A stretch of 64,000 nucleotides of DNA from Multifurca ochricompacta (GCA_022496185.1 WTXG01000023.1:62001-126000); one strand, 5' to 3'; counted from the stretch's first letter, positions 20,561 through 33,393 are shown. Notes: generated by a model from the sequence alone, not told the origin. Program-made: numbers and translations.

Positions 20561-20990
20561 CATCTCCTTCGGAGCTCCCGAACCACGTCTTCCGATCTCA
20601 CACGTGATACGGCCGGCCGACCGTAACATTACCATTCCAGGCCGGGATCTAAACAAGAGTCCATGCGAAGTCGGAGTATCCATCTTTCCAACAAGCCTTC
20701 ACATCTTCACATGCGAATAAGACCCACCACCAAGCGCAATATGCGCACATGCTGCCTCCTAATCGGACCCGGTTGCTCACGAATAATCCTAGTATATAAT
20801 AGTTTGATACTAGACACATCAAGTCTTAGACCCGAGCTCCTGTGGATTTCGGTACTCAATTAAACAGTGCTATTCCTTTTCTCTGGGTTGTCCTGCGAAC
20901 AACGCCAGACGTCTGAACTATTGAACATCTCCCTCGGAGCCCCGAATCCTGATTCCCGATCTCGCACGCGATACTACCGACCGTAACACC
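20561..20990 (+). repeat. imperfect 65-69-bp direct repeat upstream of the methyltransferase gene
   Basis: 20561-20629 and 20926-20990 are similar over their whole length ('catctcc...tcggagc', 'ccgatctc.cacg.gatac', 'ccgaccgtaaca'). The right copy ends at the start codon region (ATG 20991). The 296 bp between them are unrelated and hold 'agtatataatag' near 20791. Either the 5' leader was duplicated or something inserted with a long target duplication. Confidence 0.7.
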
Positions 20991-22089
20991 ATGCCTGTTT
21001 CAGCTCCGCTTGACCTGGCATTACTTGTGCTGGACCCTAATGAGGAGGCTTTCCTTAAAATTCTTACTAAAATTGATGACGCACAGGAGCTTCGCGATCA
21101 CATTCAAAGAGTGGCCAGGGAGGCATATGAAGTGAGTTGGTAATGGTGATGACTGGTCGGCAAAGGGCATTGACACCAATTATAGGTATTTCCTTACGGT
21201 TCGATTGGTTCATATACGTTCGCAAAGTGAGTCTGAAAAAACATCTGCCCAATGATTCAAATTACTGAGCGCACACGTCGAAGGGCCGCAATTTCTCGTC
21301 TTCCTGGGTATGCTGATGTACTCGCACTAGGAAGCGGTAATGGAGGCCTATTCTTGGATGCTGGATGCTGCTGTGAGTCTTATTCACTATGCTCGACTGT
21401 AGGGTTATCAACTTGGGTATCACAGTTGGGGTTGATGCACGTAGGGCGGCGTATGATGGCTGGCCTGTGGACCGGATCGTTGCGACTGATATAGTACCCG
21501 GTGAGTACAAGCACTGCTCATGGACCAACCCCCCGAAGTACGGTGCGTTGACAAAATGCGCCCAGAGTTCTGGGATCTGGGCCACAAGCTTTTCAGATCC
21601 TCAGCAGCTTCGTTCCCTGCCGTGTTCATACAAGGAGATCTCCTGGATCTAACACATGTTACCCCCGGACTGCCTTCCAGCAGCCTTCCAGATCTAACGA
21701 GTTTGAGCTCTCTGAACCAGCTACGCGGACATGTCACGGCGATCCACGCCTCCGCCCTATTCCACCTATTTTCCGAAGAGGAACAGCAGGCGCTCGCGAT
21801 TGCCTTAGGTGGTCTTCTCGCTAGTGTTCCTGGTGCGAGCATATTCGGTTGGTCGACTGGCGTTACGGTGGCCGGCTATGTCGAATTTGAAGGTGTTGTG
21901 TCCCATCCTCGCCTATTCTGCCACTCTAAGTCAACATGGGAAGCATTGTGGAATGGTGTTGTGTTCCCGAAAGGGTCCGTGAAGGTTGAAGCACATTTAG
22001 TAGATTTTGACCACGACGTGGGACTGAGGCTGAAGGGTGGCTTCTCTCCAAAGAGACTTAATTGGGTTGTCCGAAGGGCACGTTTTTAA
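20991..22089 (+). CDS. SAM-dependent methyltransferase (fungal class I)
   Basis: Five exons: 20991-21131, 21186-21226, 21284-21372, 21426-21500, 21566-22089, giving 289 residues. Introns of 53-65 bp start GTGAGT. The spliced protein has the fungal family layout: an N-terminal YPY-like element (FPYGSIGSY), 'SRLPGY', SAM motif I as LFLDAGCCFGVD, then 'YDGWPVDRIVATDI', an FHLF segment after a predicted beta strand (HASALFHLFSEEEQ) and a C-terminal part with W-E-x-L-W. Members of this family are often found near secondary-metabolite genes, but no such cluster is visible here. The substrate is unknown. It borders the transposon island, and its leader is part of the duplicated segment. Confidence 0.85.
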
Positions 22090-23193
22090 TCAAGACCTCG
22101 ACAAATGATCACTGCTGTGCGGAGTGCGGACTCATAGAATGGCTACGTGTTGCAGTGAAAAAGCGACAACAATGCCCAAGGTCATTTTGAGACAGTTCCA
22201 ACACAATATCCAGTTTCGAAGATATGGTTTTGTGCATGTAGGTATGCTGTATTTCAAAAAATTGGTGTGATGTCTTGGCCGACGATACCTCTATCGGGAT
22301 TCGAGTCGTTGATTGTAGGGTAGGGCATAGCTCGGCACTTCCACCCCAGACCTGACGGTACTCATGTTCGTTGAGGAAAAGTCGAACAGTATCCTTAGCA
22401 CACTTAATTCCAGAGACTGGTTTGAGCTGGTGAACTTCTTATTTGATACAATCCGGATTGGTGCCCATGCTATGTTGATGACGTGGCCATCCTCCCCACT
22501 TGACTCCCTTTCACCACTTATAGACGGTCGAAACAGCGACGGGGCATTAATGGTTATGTTTGTGTGATGTGGAGCTTCGCAACAAAAGCACAGTGCAATA
22601 CGACGTTAGGCAGAATCATTGCGGGTAACTTAGGCCATGTCTAAGAAAGAATAGAACCACCAGTGAAAAGGAAATGGTTTCTGAGACTGTAGTTATTTTG
22701 ATGGTACCATCCAAGAGCACTTGGGGTGGTTGGTGGGGTATCCAGTCGTTTACCGATTGCTGGTGGGGGATGGGTAAGTGGCAGCTTCCAGCGGCATCTT
22801 TGAGTCGCAAGTGTTCTGCTCTCATTCATCTGCGGAGGAAAATGACAAGGGCATAGCCGAAGCGGCTGTGACATGATGGGACTATTCAAAGGATGACAGC
22901 GATAGAATTCAATTTAGCGGAGGAACCATGTGATACAGGGCAGCAATAAAATGGCTGAGGACGGCTGAGTGACAACCTCAATAAATTGGGCTGCAACGGT
23001 GCCCAGACAGCATGGGTAACGATGAAGGTAGCCCAAATAAGTGGGAGGGTTCAGTTAGCAGACGGATAAACGTGCACTGCCGACAACAGGCGCTATTTTA
23101 TAGACTGGCAGCATAAATACGTACACACTAAGGGCAAGCGCCGTAAATCACCCTGCTTTCCAACCCTCCAACCTACCACATCGACGTCCACCT
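22090..23193. other. spacer, no gene recognised
   Basis: 1.1 kb between the methyltransferase stop and the kinase start. Short open frames on both strands show no domain, no splice-compatible extension and no family resemblance. It probably holds the 3' end of one gene and the promoter of the next. Confidence 0.5.
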
Positions 23194-25278
23194 ATGGGGA
23201 ATAATCAGAGCCAGAGCCAGTCGCCCAGTCCCATCCAGAAGATCCCGCGCAAGATTGCTGGCAAGTTCCCAGTGTCATCGCTGCGAGACCGACCGAAAGA
23301 TTCCGGTTATCGGTCTGGCTCTGCCAGCTCATCCGGGACAGCTGCAAAAGGGGTGCGCTCGAACGACCAGGCGAGTACGACGGTTGCCAGCACTGGTAGT
23401 GAACAGGGCGGTGCTCCAGGGCCCGAATCGGCGCCGAACAATGTGGAGAGACCTCACGACGCACCGGCGCCGCCGACACACAGCGCCGAAAATGTATGTC
23501 CGCATGATTCTAATTTTGGGACAGTTACTGAACTCCTGACTCCTGACCTGATAATATCACTCTGTTCTTCCTCGTCTCTCTCGTCTTGTCTATTATTTAC
23601 TACTTACTACTTGCAGTCACCTAAACCTCCATCAGAGATGCCAAATGCTCCAGCTACTGTCCCTTGTCAGGTGATCTTACCTTCTGATAATGAGAATGAC
23701 TGTTCTGATAACATAATCAACAGTACGCACAGGGAAGACACTCGGAAGTGGACATATGCGATTGTGAAGGAAGCCGTGCATATCAAAACGGGGAAGTATT
23801 ATGCTTGCAAGGTAATTAATAAGAAACTTATGGAGGGTCGGGAGTTCATGGTGCGTCAACCACGTCCTTATCGCGTGGTGCTATTACGCGTACTTGTGTT
23901 GTTGGGATGTAATATCTGACACTGACATAGGTCCGTAACGAGATCGCAGTCTTGAAACGAGTGTCCAGCGGCCATCAGAATATTGTGACGTTGTACGATT
24001 ATTTCGAGGTTCATCTTCTACGTTGACATCCTGGAACTTGTCACTGACTGGTTAACGTAGACAGCAAATAATTTGTATCTTTGCTTCGACCTGTGTACCG
24101 GTGGTGAACTTTTTGACCGGATATGTGCCAAGGGCAACTACCATGAGCCGTTCGTCGAGTGACTCTACTTCCTTCGATCCTCTTAACGACTTCACAGGGA
24201 CGCAGCCGATCTGGTGCGCACGATCATGAAAGGTGTGCAGTATATTCACGACAGTGGAATTGTTCATCGCGACCTCAAACCCGAGAACTTGATCTTCCGG
24301 ACACCAGCTGAAGATGCGGACATTATGATTGCCGACTTCGGATTAAGTCGCGTGATGGAGGAAGAGCGATTCCATTTGCTCACAGAAATCTGTGGGACTC
24401 CGGGTTACATGGCTCCTGAAATTTTCAAGAAGAGTATGTGATGTGACCCTGCAGACTCGCTTAGGTACACGATGGCTCATGACTTGCAGCGGGTCATGGG
24501 AAGCCAGTTGATATATGGGCAATGGGTGTGATCACATACTTCCTGCTTGCTGGCTATACGCCGTTCGATCGCGAGAACCAGCAACAGGAAATGGAGGCCA
24601 TCATCGCCGGAGATTACAAGTTCGAACCAGGTACGTTCCGATATACCTGTACTACAACCTATCTCACACTCAGAGCAGAGGAGTATTGGGCGAACGTGTC
24701 TGAAACGGCGAAAAGTTTCGTAACGACATGCCTGACTGTGGATCCCGCAGTGCGACCGACTGCTGTAGAGTTACTGGGGCACCGCTGGCTTGCAGATGAG
24801 AAGCCACATTTTGTGCCCGACCCCGAAAGCCCGACTGGTGGCCCCACAGACTTGCTCCCACATATTCAGAAACGCCTCGACGCCAGGACACGCTGTAAGT
24901 CTCCAATGCATCCCTCGTTATCCCACTTTTTGTCATCAGTACCCGGCTCATGTGAATTTGTACCTGCAGTCCGCCGTGCAGTATGGGGAATTACCGCAAT
25001 GAAGCGCATGTCAACTCTTGTTGCACTTTCAGGCGGGGGCGAACTACAAGCAAATATTGCCAAATACAAGGAGGAATCCGAGAAAGAGGACGTAGACGAA
25101 GTACGTTTGCTTTCCTATCTAGTTTTCCCCGAGCACCACTTAACGTATATGACAGGGTCGTGAGGTGATCCACCATCACAATCAAAGGGTAGACGAGGAG
25201 GCAGGCAACAATGCTGCGGGGGTAGAGGCCTCCGGCCTGACTTCTGCGCTGGGAACTCTGTCGGTGAAAGTGATTTAG
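23194..25278 (+). CDS. Ca2+/calmodulin-dependent-type Ser/Thr kinase (CaMK), probable 2 base losses
   Basis: Exons, deduced from splice sites: 23194-23493, 23617-23670, 23724-23850, 23931-24008, 24061-24149, 24198-24433, 24490-24630, 24679-24894, 24970-25100, 25156-25278. Kinase motifs: YACKVINKK (Lys), HRDLKPEN, ADFGLSR, GTPGYMAPE, DIWAMGVI. A calmodulin-binding-like basic segment (AVWGITAMKRMS) follows the catalytic core. The protein starts MGNNQS, an N-myristoylation pattern. In exon 3 the glycine loop can be read only if one base is added near 23726 and one near 23752 (RTGKTLGSG before TYAIVK). Without them the loop is lost. The rest is well conserved, so a sequence error or a recent pseudogene are both possible. 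Confidence 0.88.
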
Positions 25279-26055
25279 TCGCGCGGAGGATATCCTTGCC
25301 GTTCTGGTGACGACGGCAACTACATGTCGGTTACAACAATGTGTATACTTGACGCAAAGGGTTGTCGTTGATTTTCTCCGGGTTTTTTGCATCTGTGGTG
25401 ACTCGCATTCTTGCATATTTTGTTGATAATTGCTCCTAACATTGACCAATCAGCTCCACTTGTGCTAAGTTTAAAGTTAGTTACTAGTTAGTTACTACAT
25501 ACTACAGTAACCAAGTCTGGATGTATTATGTAATTTGAAATCTATCGCTGCGATTGCGGATGCGGATGCTCGTCTTGTCGGTTTAATATTGCATGTGTGT
25601 GCCAAGCTCTGTTAAATCCCGTACCGCTCAATTCATCAGGTCATCAATTTAAAGCCAGACGTTGAGGTCATAGTCCTCCCTGCTTCCCTGTTTTTTATTC
25701 ACATGAGGGACCTTCGCAAGGGCCTCACCATCTGGCAACTTTTTTCGCATCTTTCGCAAAGGAATAAGTGACAACAGCATGCAAACGTACTTGCCTTTGG
25801 ATTTGGTGAATGGGCGTTTTGGTGACAGTGCCGCTCGACATCCGCTACTGCCCCGCTTCGCTCACTATATTACTGTGCATCTTCACGTATCCCGCGCCTA
25901 TCTGAGTCAAAGTTCGTTACCCGTTTGTCCAATCTGTCAGCACAACCGTAACCCTATGACTCGGTATTCGCGCCTAAGTCCTTATAAACTATGTTGCACG
26001 CATACCGTTACTGGTCCATTTCCCCTTGCTGTCTTTCCTACCTTACACGACCAGC
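25279..26055. other. spacer, no gene recognised
   Basis: 777 bp between two genes in the same direction. It ends with pyrimidine-rich stretches typical of a fungal promoter upstream of the transporter start. No open frame with support. Confidence 0.5.
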
Positions 26056-27959
26056 ATGTCTGGGCTATTCCACGACACCTTTTTCGCTCTTGTCGTTCGC
26101 ACGTTCCTCGGACCGACATACTTCCCCCATCTCAATGAAATGGACTCGCCCAGTGTCTACCAGGGAGCAACCTGGAGAAAGAAGTCGTCAGAAACAAGTC
26201 TCGGCCGTGTTGCGGAAGACCATGACGACTCATTAAACGCTCGCAAGCGTGGCTTTGGCGCGTTAGATGAACAGGAAGCTCATGCAACTCAACCAGAAGA
26301 CCTACAATCCTCTATGACTGTCGTGGAAATGGAGGGGTTACCCAAGACCTCCAAAGAAGAAGGAACTGACACTCTCTTGGTCACTTGGAACGGCCCTGAT
26401 GACCCAGAAGTATGTCAAGTCTGTCATTCGCCCACATCACACTTGTTGATTTTTTTGGCAAGAATCCCATGAACTGGTCGTCAATCAAAAAGACCTGGGT
26501 GATGTTTCAAGTCTGCTTCCTAACGTTCGCCGTTTACATCGGCTCTGCGATATATACTGCTGGGATCAGAGACATAACACAGCAATATCATGTCAGCTCG
26601 GTCGCCGCCACTCTCGGACTTACATTGTTCGTCGCCGGGTACGGAATTGGTATGTTGGCTTAATTTTTGAGTTCATTTCTCTCTCGCTCATTTATAATTC
26701 ACCGGGACAGGGCCAATGCTTTGGTCGCCTCTAAGTGAGATGCCCTACATCGGGCGCATGCCCATCTACTTGTTCACATTATTCCTATATGTTGTCCTAC
26801 AAGTTCCCACAGCGCTTTCAACAAGCTTCGGTATGCTCATGGCGTTCCGCTTCATCACTGGTTTTGTCGGCTCGCCAGTCCTTGCGACGGGAGGGGCAAC
26901 CGTTGCGGACATATACAGCCCCAAAAAGCGAGCCTATGGCATCACAGTATGGAGCGCTTTTGCAGTTTGTGCTCCTGCAACTGGCCCGATTGTCGGTGGC
27001 TTTGCTGCTCATGCGGAAGGGTGGAGATGGACTATATGGGAACTGCTATGGCTGAGCGGCTTTGCGCTCATCCTTCTCTTTTTCTTCTTCCCCGAGACCT
27101 CCTCCTCCAATATTCTTTATCGCCGCGCTAGGCGTCTTCGCAAGGCTACAGGTGACCAACGGCTAAAATCTCAGTCCGAAATCGACGCGGAGAGCCTGAG
27201 TGGACGCGATATCGCCATTGATGTACTGGTCCGGCCGTTCACGCTCAATTTCCAAGAGCCCATCGTCCTGCTGCTCAATGTTTACATAGGGCTTATCTAC
27301 GCACTGTTCTATCTCTGGTTCGAGTCGTTCCCTATTGTGTTTATTGAAATCTATCACTTCAGGGAGCAGTTACTCGGACTGGCATTTCTCGGCATATTGG
27401 GTGGCGTTTTTGTCACCTTACCCCCATTCTTTTATTATCTATACCATGTTCAAGAGAAATTGTTTGATGAAAACGGCCAGATCAAGCCCGAGAAGCGGAT
27501 GCCTGTCGCAATTTTTGGTTCTTTCTTCGTCCCTGCCTGTTTATTCTGGTTTGGTTGGACTTCTCGCCCCAGCGTCCACTGGATTGTGCCAATAATAGGT
27601 TCAGGGCTCTTCCCTATTGCAGGGCTTCTTCTCTTTGTGAGTGCTGATTTGATTTCATTGGGCGGTGATGGTCAGTAATTGTGGCTGATATGCGCGCTCC
27701 GTAGAACGCGGTGCTGAACTACCTTGCGGACGCATACCCAAGACATGCGGCGAGCGTGCTTGCAGGCAACGACCTTGTCCGCTCTGCATTCGGCGCGACA
27801 TTCCCATTGTTTGGAGCTGCGATGTATCACAACCTTGGTGTAGGGTGGGCAAGCACGCTGCTTGCGTTGCTTTCATGTGCATTCATTCCTATCCCAATTT
27901 TGCTGTACTTTTATGGCGAGCGCATACGGCTTGCGAGCAAGCGTGCGCAACATCACTAA
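26056..27959 (+). CDS. MFS transporter, drug:H+ antiporter-1 / polyamine type
   Basis: Exons 26056-26409, 26463-26649, 26711-27636, 27705-27959; 573 residues. A ~120-residue hydrophilic N-terminus precedes the first membrane segment after 'NPMNWSSIKKTW', the usual start of the DHA1 core. Family motifs: GPMLWSPLSE, GRMPIY, and the long 'ADIYSPKKRAYG...GPIVGGF' signature of TPO/FLR1-like carriers. About 12 membrane segments can be seen, with the central loop around RRARRLRK. A shorter start (ATG near 26137) is possible. Likely plasma-membrane export of drugs or polyamines; the substrate is not predictable from sequence. Confidence 0.9.
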
Positions 27960-28297
27960 AAGTGGACGTCTCTTGCAGGAACGACCGCTCGGGCAACGCT
28001 GTCTTTATGTGAACACCGAACGAATATATGATATTTTTATCTTAATTACACAGACCACCCGTACGTACAATAAGTACATATAAATACAAAAATAAACTTT
28101 ATAAACAGCCTTTTTTTTATTTATTTTATTTGTTGTTGTTTGCAAAACATTGGGCATCGACTCTCACGCCTCACGTGCAACTGCCTTGGGCACCACATTG
28201 ACTCTTGACCACTCTTGGCTCCTGACCTTATCTTATACCACCCTCTTTCACACTCTGGAACCTTGGACCTCTTTATTGGCACATATTTTCTGGAATC

Positions 28298-29481
28298 ATG
28301 AGCCCAACAAAAAATGCCGAGTTAAAGGGAGAAACCTCAACATCGGAGGTTGAGGATGGACCCCAGGATGACACACTAGACATTCAGAATCAGGAGCCAA
28401 ATGGAGATCCAGAGGAAACAGGCGCAAAGTCTGTGACGATGGAGGAAAGGAAGGTAAAGATGCAGCAGCTTAGAGCAAAAATGGTGCGTCGCATCCCTTT
28501 CTTATATCGCACTGCCTATTGAACCGCGACCACAGCGGTCTTCTGCACTCGCGAACCGTGCCTCCGTGATTGAAGAGTCCTCAAGGTCCAAAACTGCCGC
28601 CCGCGACCTCGTGCGGCTTGAAAAGCAACGCAAGCTGGTCGAGACGCTTCGGCTGAAAGCGGATGCGGAGGAGCGGGGCGAGGATGTTGAGCGGCAGAAG
28701 AACTGGGAATGGACTATTGAGGAAAACGAAGAATGGGAGAAGAAGCTTGGGAGGAAATCACGCAGAGCGGACTTTGAGTTTCATGGTGGGTTTAACGTTA
28801 CCCTCTTACATCACCTAATCGGCTTACCATGTCTTTCCAGATGATTCGCACGCTGCTCGGCGAAAATACAAGAAGGATATCGATGGACTCAAGCCAGATC
28901 TAGAGGCCTACAATAGACAGAAAGAGACTGCCATGGGACTTGCGCCTGGAACGCTCTCACAAATTGGACCATTATCATCATTCTCATTAACAGGCTTCGA
29001 CCCAATGCAGGCCTCAGGCTCCCAGGTGAGGTATTTCATACTTTCCTTTTCGGAGTCTGAACATGGGTTTGCAGGTGGTTCCTACTACTCATCAGCAGCA
29101 GGCGGCAGCAGAAAGTCTCTACCGCGATGCGAATAGCCTGTTATATGCCGACAATAAGCCCTCTGACGAGGCAATTGACCGGGTCATCGGCAAGATTAAC
29201 CAAGAGTATGTCTTTGCATCGTCCTTTCGTCGTCTTTTGTTAATTACCCACCTCATCAGTATCGATAAGCGGCGCAAGTTCTCCAGAAAGCGGCCGAACG
29301 AGGATACAGGAGATATTACTTATATCAACGAGAAGAACCGCATTTTCAACAAGAAGGTCGATCTACTTTTGTTTACGTTGTTATTCCTGGCTGATTTTTG
29401 CTCTGCTCTTAGATTGCGCGTTACTTTGACAAATACACCGCGGAGATACGGGCCAGCTTTGAGCGTGGAACCGCTTTATGA
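28298..29481 (+). CDS. SYF2: pre-mRNA-splicing factor SYF2
   Basis: Six exons: 28298-28483, 28536-28785, 28841-29025, 29075-29205, 29260-29356, 29413-29481; 305 residues, all introns 49-56 bp. The family is recognised by the acidic/charged N-terminus, the KNWEWTIEENEEW stretch, 'YNRQKE', and the C-terminal block from INQDIDKRRKFSRKR through INEKNRIFNKK to the highly conserved end YTAEIRASFERGTAL. SYF2 is a component of the NineTeen (Prp19)-associated spliceosome complex in the nucleus. The coiled, charged composition fits. The stop is TGA. It is convergent with UPF3 on the other strand. Confidence 0.95.
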
Positions 29482-30379
29482 GACGACGGATCTCTACTAC
29501 ACCGTGTTATTGTATATCTGTCACGGCGAACTGTACGAAATTTCGTATCGTAATCTTTCACCGATAATCTCGTCAGCTCATCAGCGAAACGAGAATAATG
29601 TGATCGCTGTTTCATCATCATGGTCACATTCCTCATATTTCTCGCTAGGGACTGGTAACTGGTAACTGCACGTACTACCAATGGTGGCAGTGGGAGCTCT
29701 GAAGATACGGATATGAGTAGCCATGCTAAAGGTACATACAACGCTCCACCTGTACCCAAAACTCCCCCAAAGAACTACGCCAACCTGAAAATAATCGGAT
29801 GAGCCTAATCCACGAGTTCAAAGCGCATCAAAAGATCAAGAAAAGAAGGGAGGGGGGGAGGTATGAGGGTTCAGGATTGCAGAATAAGGTCAGCAGATGG
29901 AAAGTAATCCATTAGACTGTTGAGCTTGTAATTTTGTGAATCGTGTTCATCTTCTAACAAGTAGAAAGGTGGGCAAGAAAAGAGACTCACCACTGTGGAA
30001 ACTTACAGAATCGACCCAGTCAACTGCAAGTGCAAAAAATACAAGGTGTGTTTTTTTCTTTTCGAATATTTGGAACTCCGACACGGCGCTACAAAATAAA
30101 CACCGACTTGGAAAGTCTCCCCACCCACTTAGAAAAGGCTATAATAGCGGGGGCTATTGCCGAATGCCTGGTGCTTGATCACACTTCACATGGGCTTTGG
30201 AAGCGCCCCAACCTGGGAGTCAAACAATAGAAAGAGATGATCCAGACAATAAGTTTTCGTCTAAACATGGATAGTGGGATTTAGTGCCTTGCCTAAATGA
30301 AAGGACAAGGTATCTATTACCGCACCTTTTTGATCTTCAATTCAATTAAAGGGGAACTTTGGACTGCGCGGGAGATTAC
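29482..30379. other. convergent intergenic region, no gene recognised
   Basis: 898 bp between the 3' ends of SYF2 (+) and UPF3 (-). Both 3' UTRs must lie here. Contains purine-rich 'gggagggggggagg' near 29850. No supported coding sequence. Confidence 0.5.
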
Positions 30380-32097
30380 TCATGGGTCTGCCGGCGGTGC
30401 TGGCGCTTCTCTATTTCCACCACGGCTTCTTCCCCTGCCTCGTTTGCCGGAGCCACGTCCTGCAAGCGCGATGCCAGCACCGGCATCGGACGGAGCAACA
30501 GCGCCCGAAGCGACTTCCGCAGCAGGCGCTTGCTGAGATGGGCGTAGATGAGGCAGTTTTCCCGCCTCACGCTGCAGAATCGTAGGGGCGGGCAAGACAC
30601 CAGGCTGAGTTGGAGCAGGGTTACGCCCCGACACGTCTTCTTCCCTCTTCCTTCTACTTCCGACATCCCTCCTTTCCCTAACGGGACCGTCCTTGGTGGG
30701 CTCTTTCTCCTTCTCCTTCTCCTTCTCTTTCTCAGTTCCACGGTCCCGCCTCCCGCCACCTTTGGATACTCCAGCGCCGCTGAGAGCGACCTCAAACTGC
30801 CGAGATGCGACCCCGAGTACTGGTCGCGACCGCCTTCCAGACGCATTGGATGCCGACGGTGCGGGTGCAGATGCACCAACCTCTGTGGGAGAATTAGAAG
30901 GTAGCACTGGCGCAACTTGAACTTGATTGGACGGGGTAGAGGATGGTTTGGGTGGCTGTGCCTCCTGCGACTGGGTTGGTGCAGAACCAAGCTGTTTACC
31001 AGCTCGTGCAGACTTTGCCTTGCTGGGGGAAGGAGGTGGTGGCTTTGCCGCAGATGGGCCAGCAGGGGCACTTCCAGCTTTCGGTGGGGCCAAGGCGCTA
31101 GACTGGGCGGTGGCCTTTTGGGCGGCGGCAGCCCTCTTCGCTGCTCGCTTACCTAATGGTGCAGCCAAGTCGCCTTTGCCCGCCGAAGCAGCGTTGGTGA
31201 CAGCGGTGGCAGATTTCTTTTTGAACTCCTCTTTCTTGGACGCTTGGACGACCTCCTTGTAGTGTGGGTGATTCCTCTGGATAGCCTCCTTATCCCTCTG
31301 TGCAGACTTCTCAGCCTTAAGGGCGTTCAGAAGAGGGGTGGATGCAGGCATGGTAGGACGCTCGGTAGACGCAACTAGAAGGAATTAAGTGACAGAATGA
31401 ACACGGAGACATGCGTATTACGGACCCAGCATTTCTAAGAGCTGGTCAGCATCGTAGGGCTTTGTTGATGGCGTCTCTAAGGACTGTAGGAAAGCGATGT
31501 ATTCTTCGTCTGATATCGTTCGTCAGGCAAAAGAGTGTCGAAGAGATTCATTATACCTTGATTGATTGTAGCATTCCTGCTGTCTGCCTTCTTCTTTTCC
31601 AACGGTAACTTCTGGTTAGGTGCAAACTCGACCACAGCTTGCGATTCGTTCCCTGGTTATAGAATCCCTTCGTTATCTTCATCTTAGCATAAAGTAGGCG
31701 AACACACCTGTTTTATCTCTGAATACATGCCCATCGTACTCGCGACTAAATTTGGCGACGAATTCCTCAGTTTTGAAGGCGATATATGCACGTGAATGCA
31801 CGTTCTCCTTGTTTAGCCTGAAATTAGACAGTAATCGGTATTTGGAACACGATGCCCTTTCGACATTCACCTCTTCCTCAGCTTTCCCGGATAAAACTCC
31901 TTCCAAAGAGCAGTCTCATCCGTCACCCATGTCTGTACAGACTGCCAAAATATCGACTCCGGTAGATTTGGTGGTAACCTGCGTACAATGATCTTGAGGC
32001 GCTCGGTCCCACTAACTTTTGTCTGCCCTTGGCGCTTTTCCTTGACTTTGGGCTTTGCTTGAAGTTTCTTGGGAGGTTCACTAGTCGCACCGGACAT
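30380..32097 (-). CDS. UPF3: nonsense-mediated decay regulator UPF3 (Smg4/UPF3 domain)
   Basis: Five exons on the minus strand: 32097-31871, 31817-31708, 31652-31557, 31509-31426, 31374-30380; 503 residues. The N-terminal half is the Smg4/UPF3 RNP-type domain: KIIVRRLPPNLPE, then a Trp/Phe-rich segment, then 'SRAYIAF' and a VVEFAPNQ strand. The last exon is low complexity, rich in Ala, Pro, Lys and Arg, with an alternating Glu-Lys run near 30700 and a Gly/Arg-rich tail (RGSGKRGRGRSRGG). UPF3 bridges exon-junction complexes and UPF2 in mRNA surveillance. The long open frames on the opposite strand of the last exon are by-products of its GC-rich composition. Confidence 0.93.
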
Positions 32098-32509
32098 CAA
32101 GAGAAAGTTGTAAGCTGACCAGTCCCTAAACCGATTACTGAACCATATTTGGAACAAGGAGCAACTAAACACGTGAGTCCAGTACTTATCTACGTATAGT
32201 AGGCATACGGGTCAAGTACACAGCAGCTTTAACTTCAGATTTGTGTGTGATCATATAATTAAACTTGAGCGAATGAAACCGGCGCCCAAAGATGCTTCTT
32301 TTTTTTTTTGATTGAGGGTATTTACGGGTGTGCAGAATCAACTCGTGGACAAGGTTAATAGTAAAGAGATATCTCCCATATTCGGTTCGTCCATAATGAA
32401 GTGTATGGTCGATTGTGTAACACGAATTTATGCCAGTGCAAACCAAGCAGGGGAACACAAACAGATTAGCTAGACGAGACATTCACCACAAGCTCTATGG
32501 TATAGGCAA

Positions 32510-33393
32510 TCAGAGGAAGAAAGCGATGGCGATGGCAGCGATGCCAGTAGCGCCGAAAATGCTGGGCGCAACAATGCGGCCAACCCCGTTGCTGGGGGCC
32601 TTCGTCGCGGAACTGCTAGCAGTGCTGCTCGATTTGACAGATGAAGCTTGGTTAGAAGATGTCTTCGAGACAGAGGCCGTAGATGCAGAGGCACTGCTAG
32701 CAGCCGGGGTTGAAGAGGCTCCTGTAGCAGGGACGGATGATCCATTGATTTGTGCTTGAACGGTGGCGTTAAAAGTCCCTGTCATGCCAGTGAGGCTGTG
32801 TGAACGCGTGAGAGTGAGTGATCAGCCAGAACCAAGATGTCAGAACGCACGTGAACTTAGCGGAGAATGCCTCGGCATTGAACTGGGGCTGGGAGGCGTC
32901 TTTCAAGCTGTTTGACGTGAACCTGATAAAGCTAAGATGTGGGGTTGGCAGTCCGGCGGTACAGGAGAGAATATAGCACTCACTAGGAATTGAAGTTGGG
33001 GCCCACGGTGGCATCAGGGGTAAAGTCTACCGAGTTGACTTGGGAAACGTCAACACCAGTGGAAATCACTTGTAGGAGGGTCTACAGACAGATTAGTCTG
33101 GGGAAATCAAGTAAGTCGAGTCGACGGTGGAGCAAACCTGCTGTTGCACATTTCCGGCGTAGAGACCTATCAAAGAGGGTCCGAAAGACGCGAGGGAAGG
33201 TGAGTTGCCGTCATCCTTCCAAGCGACGGTTGTCTTTTGACCGGCAGGCCAACTAGTGGTAGCAACGGGGGCGGTAGTCTTCAAGAAAATGAGCAATGCA
33301 TCATGGGTAGGATGATGAGACACGTACGAAAATATTCGCCTGAACTGAGGAGGAAACGGCAGCAAGCGCGAGAATGAGAAGGGAGGAAAACAT
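32510..33393 (-). CDS. secreted KRE9/KNH1-like Ser/Thr-rich GPI-anchored protein A
   Basis: Five exons: 33393-33328, 33278-33138, 33081-32984, 32931-32851, 32795-32510; 223 residues. A signal peptide (MFSSLLILALAAVSSSVQA) is followed by the KNH-like fold: 'ATTSWPAGQKTTVAWKDDG', 'GLYAGNVQQQ', 'VDFTPDATVGPN', 'YFIRFTS'. Then comes a Ser/Thr/Ala-rich stalk and a C-terminal hydrophobic tail preceded by small residues, a pattern for GPI addition. Such proteins are common at agaricomycete cell surfaces and may take part in wall assembly; no enzymatic activity is implied. Divergent from a paralogue at 34020. Bases 32098-32509 between it and UPF3 hold no gene. Confidence 0.9.

Noticed and set aside
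21000..28000. A secondary-metabolite cluster built from the methyltransferase, kinase and MFS transporter
   Set aside because: No core synthase, cyclase or P450 is present and the following genes are housekeeping.
30548..31262. Long plus-strand open frames opposite UPF3
   Set aside because: They mirror the GC-rich, low-complexity last exon of UPF3 and show no domain.
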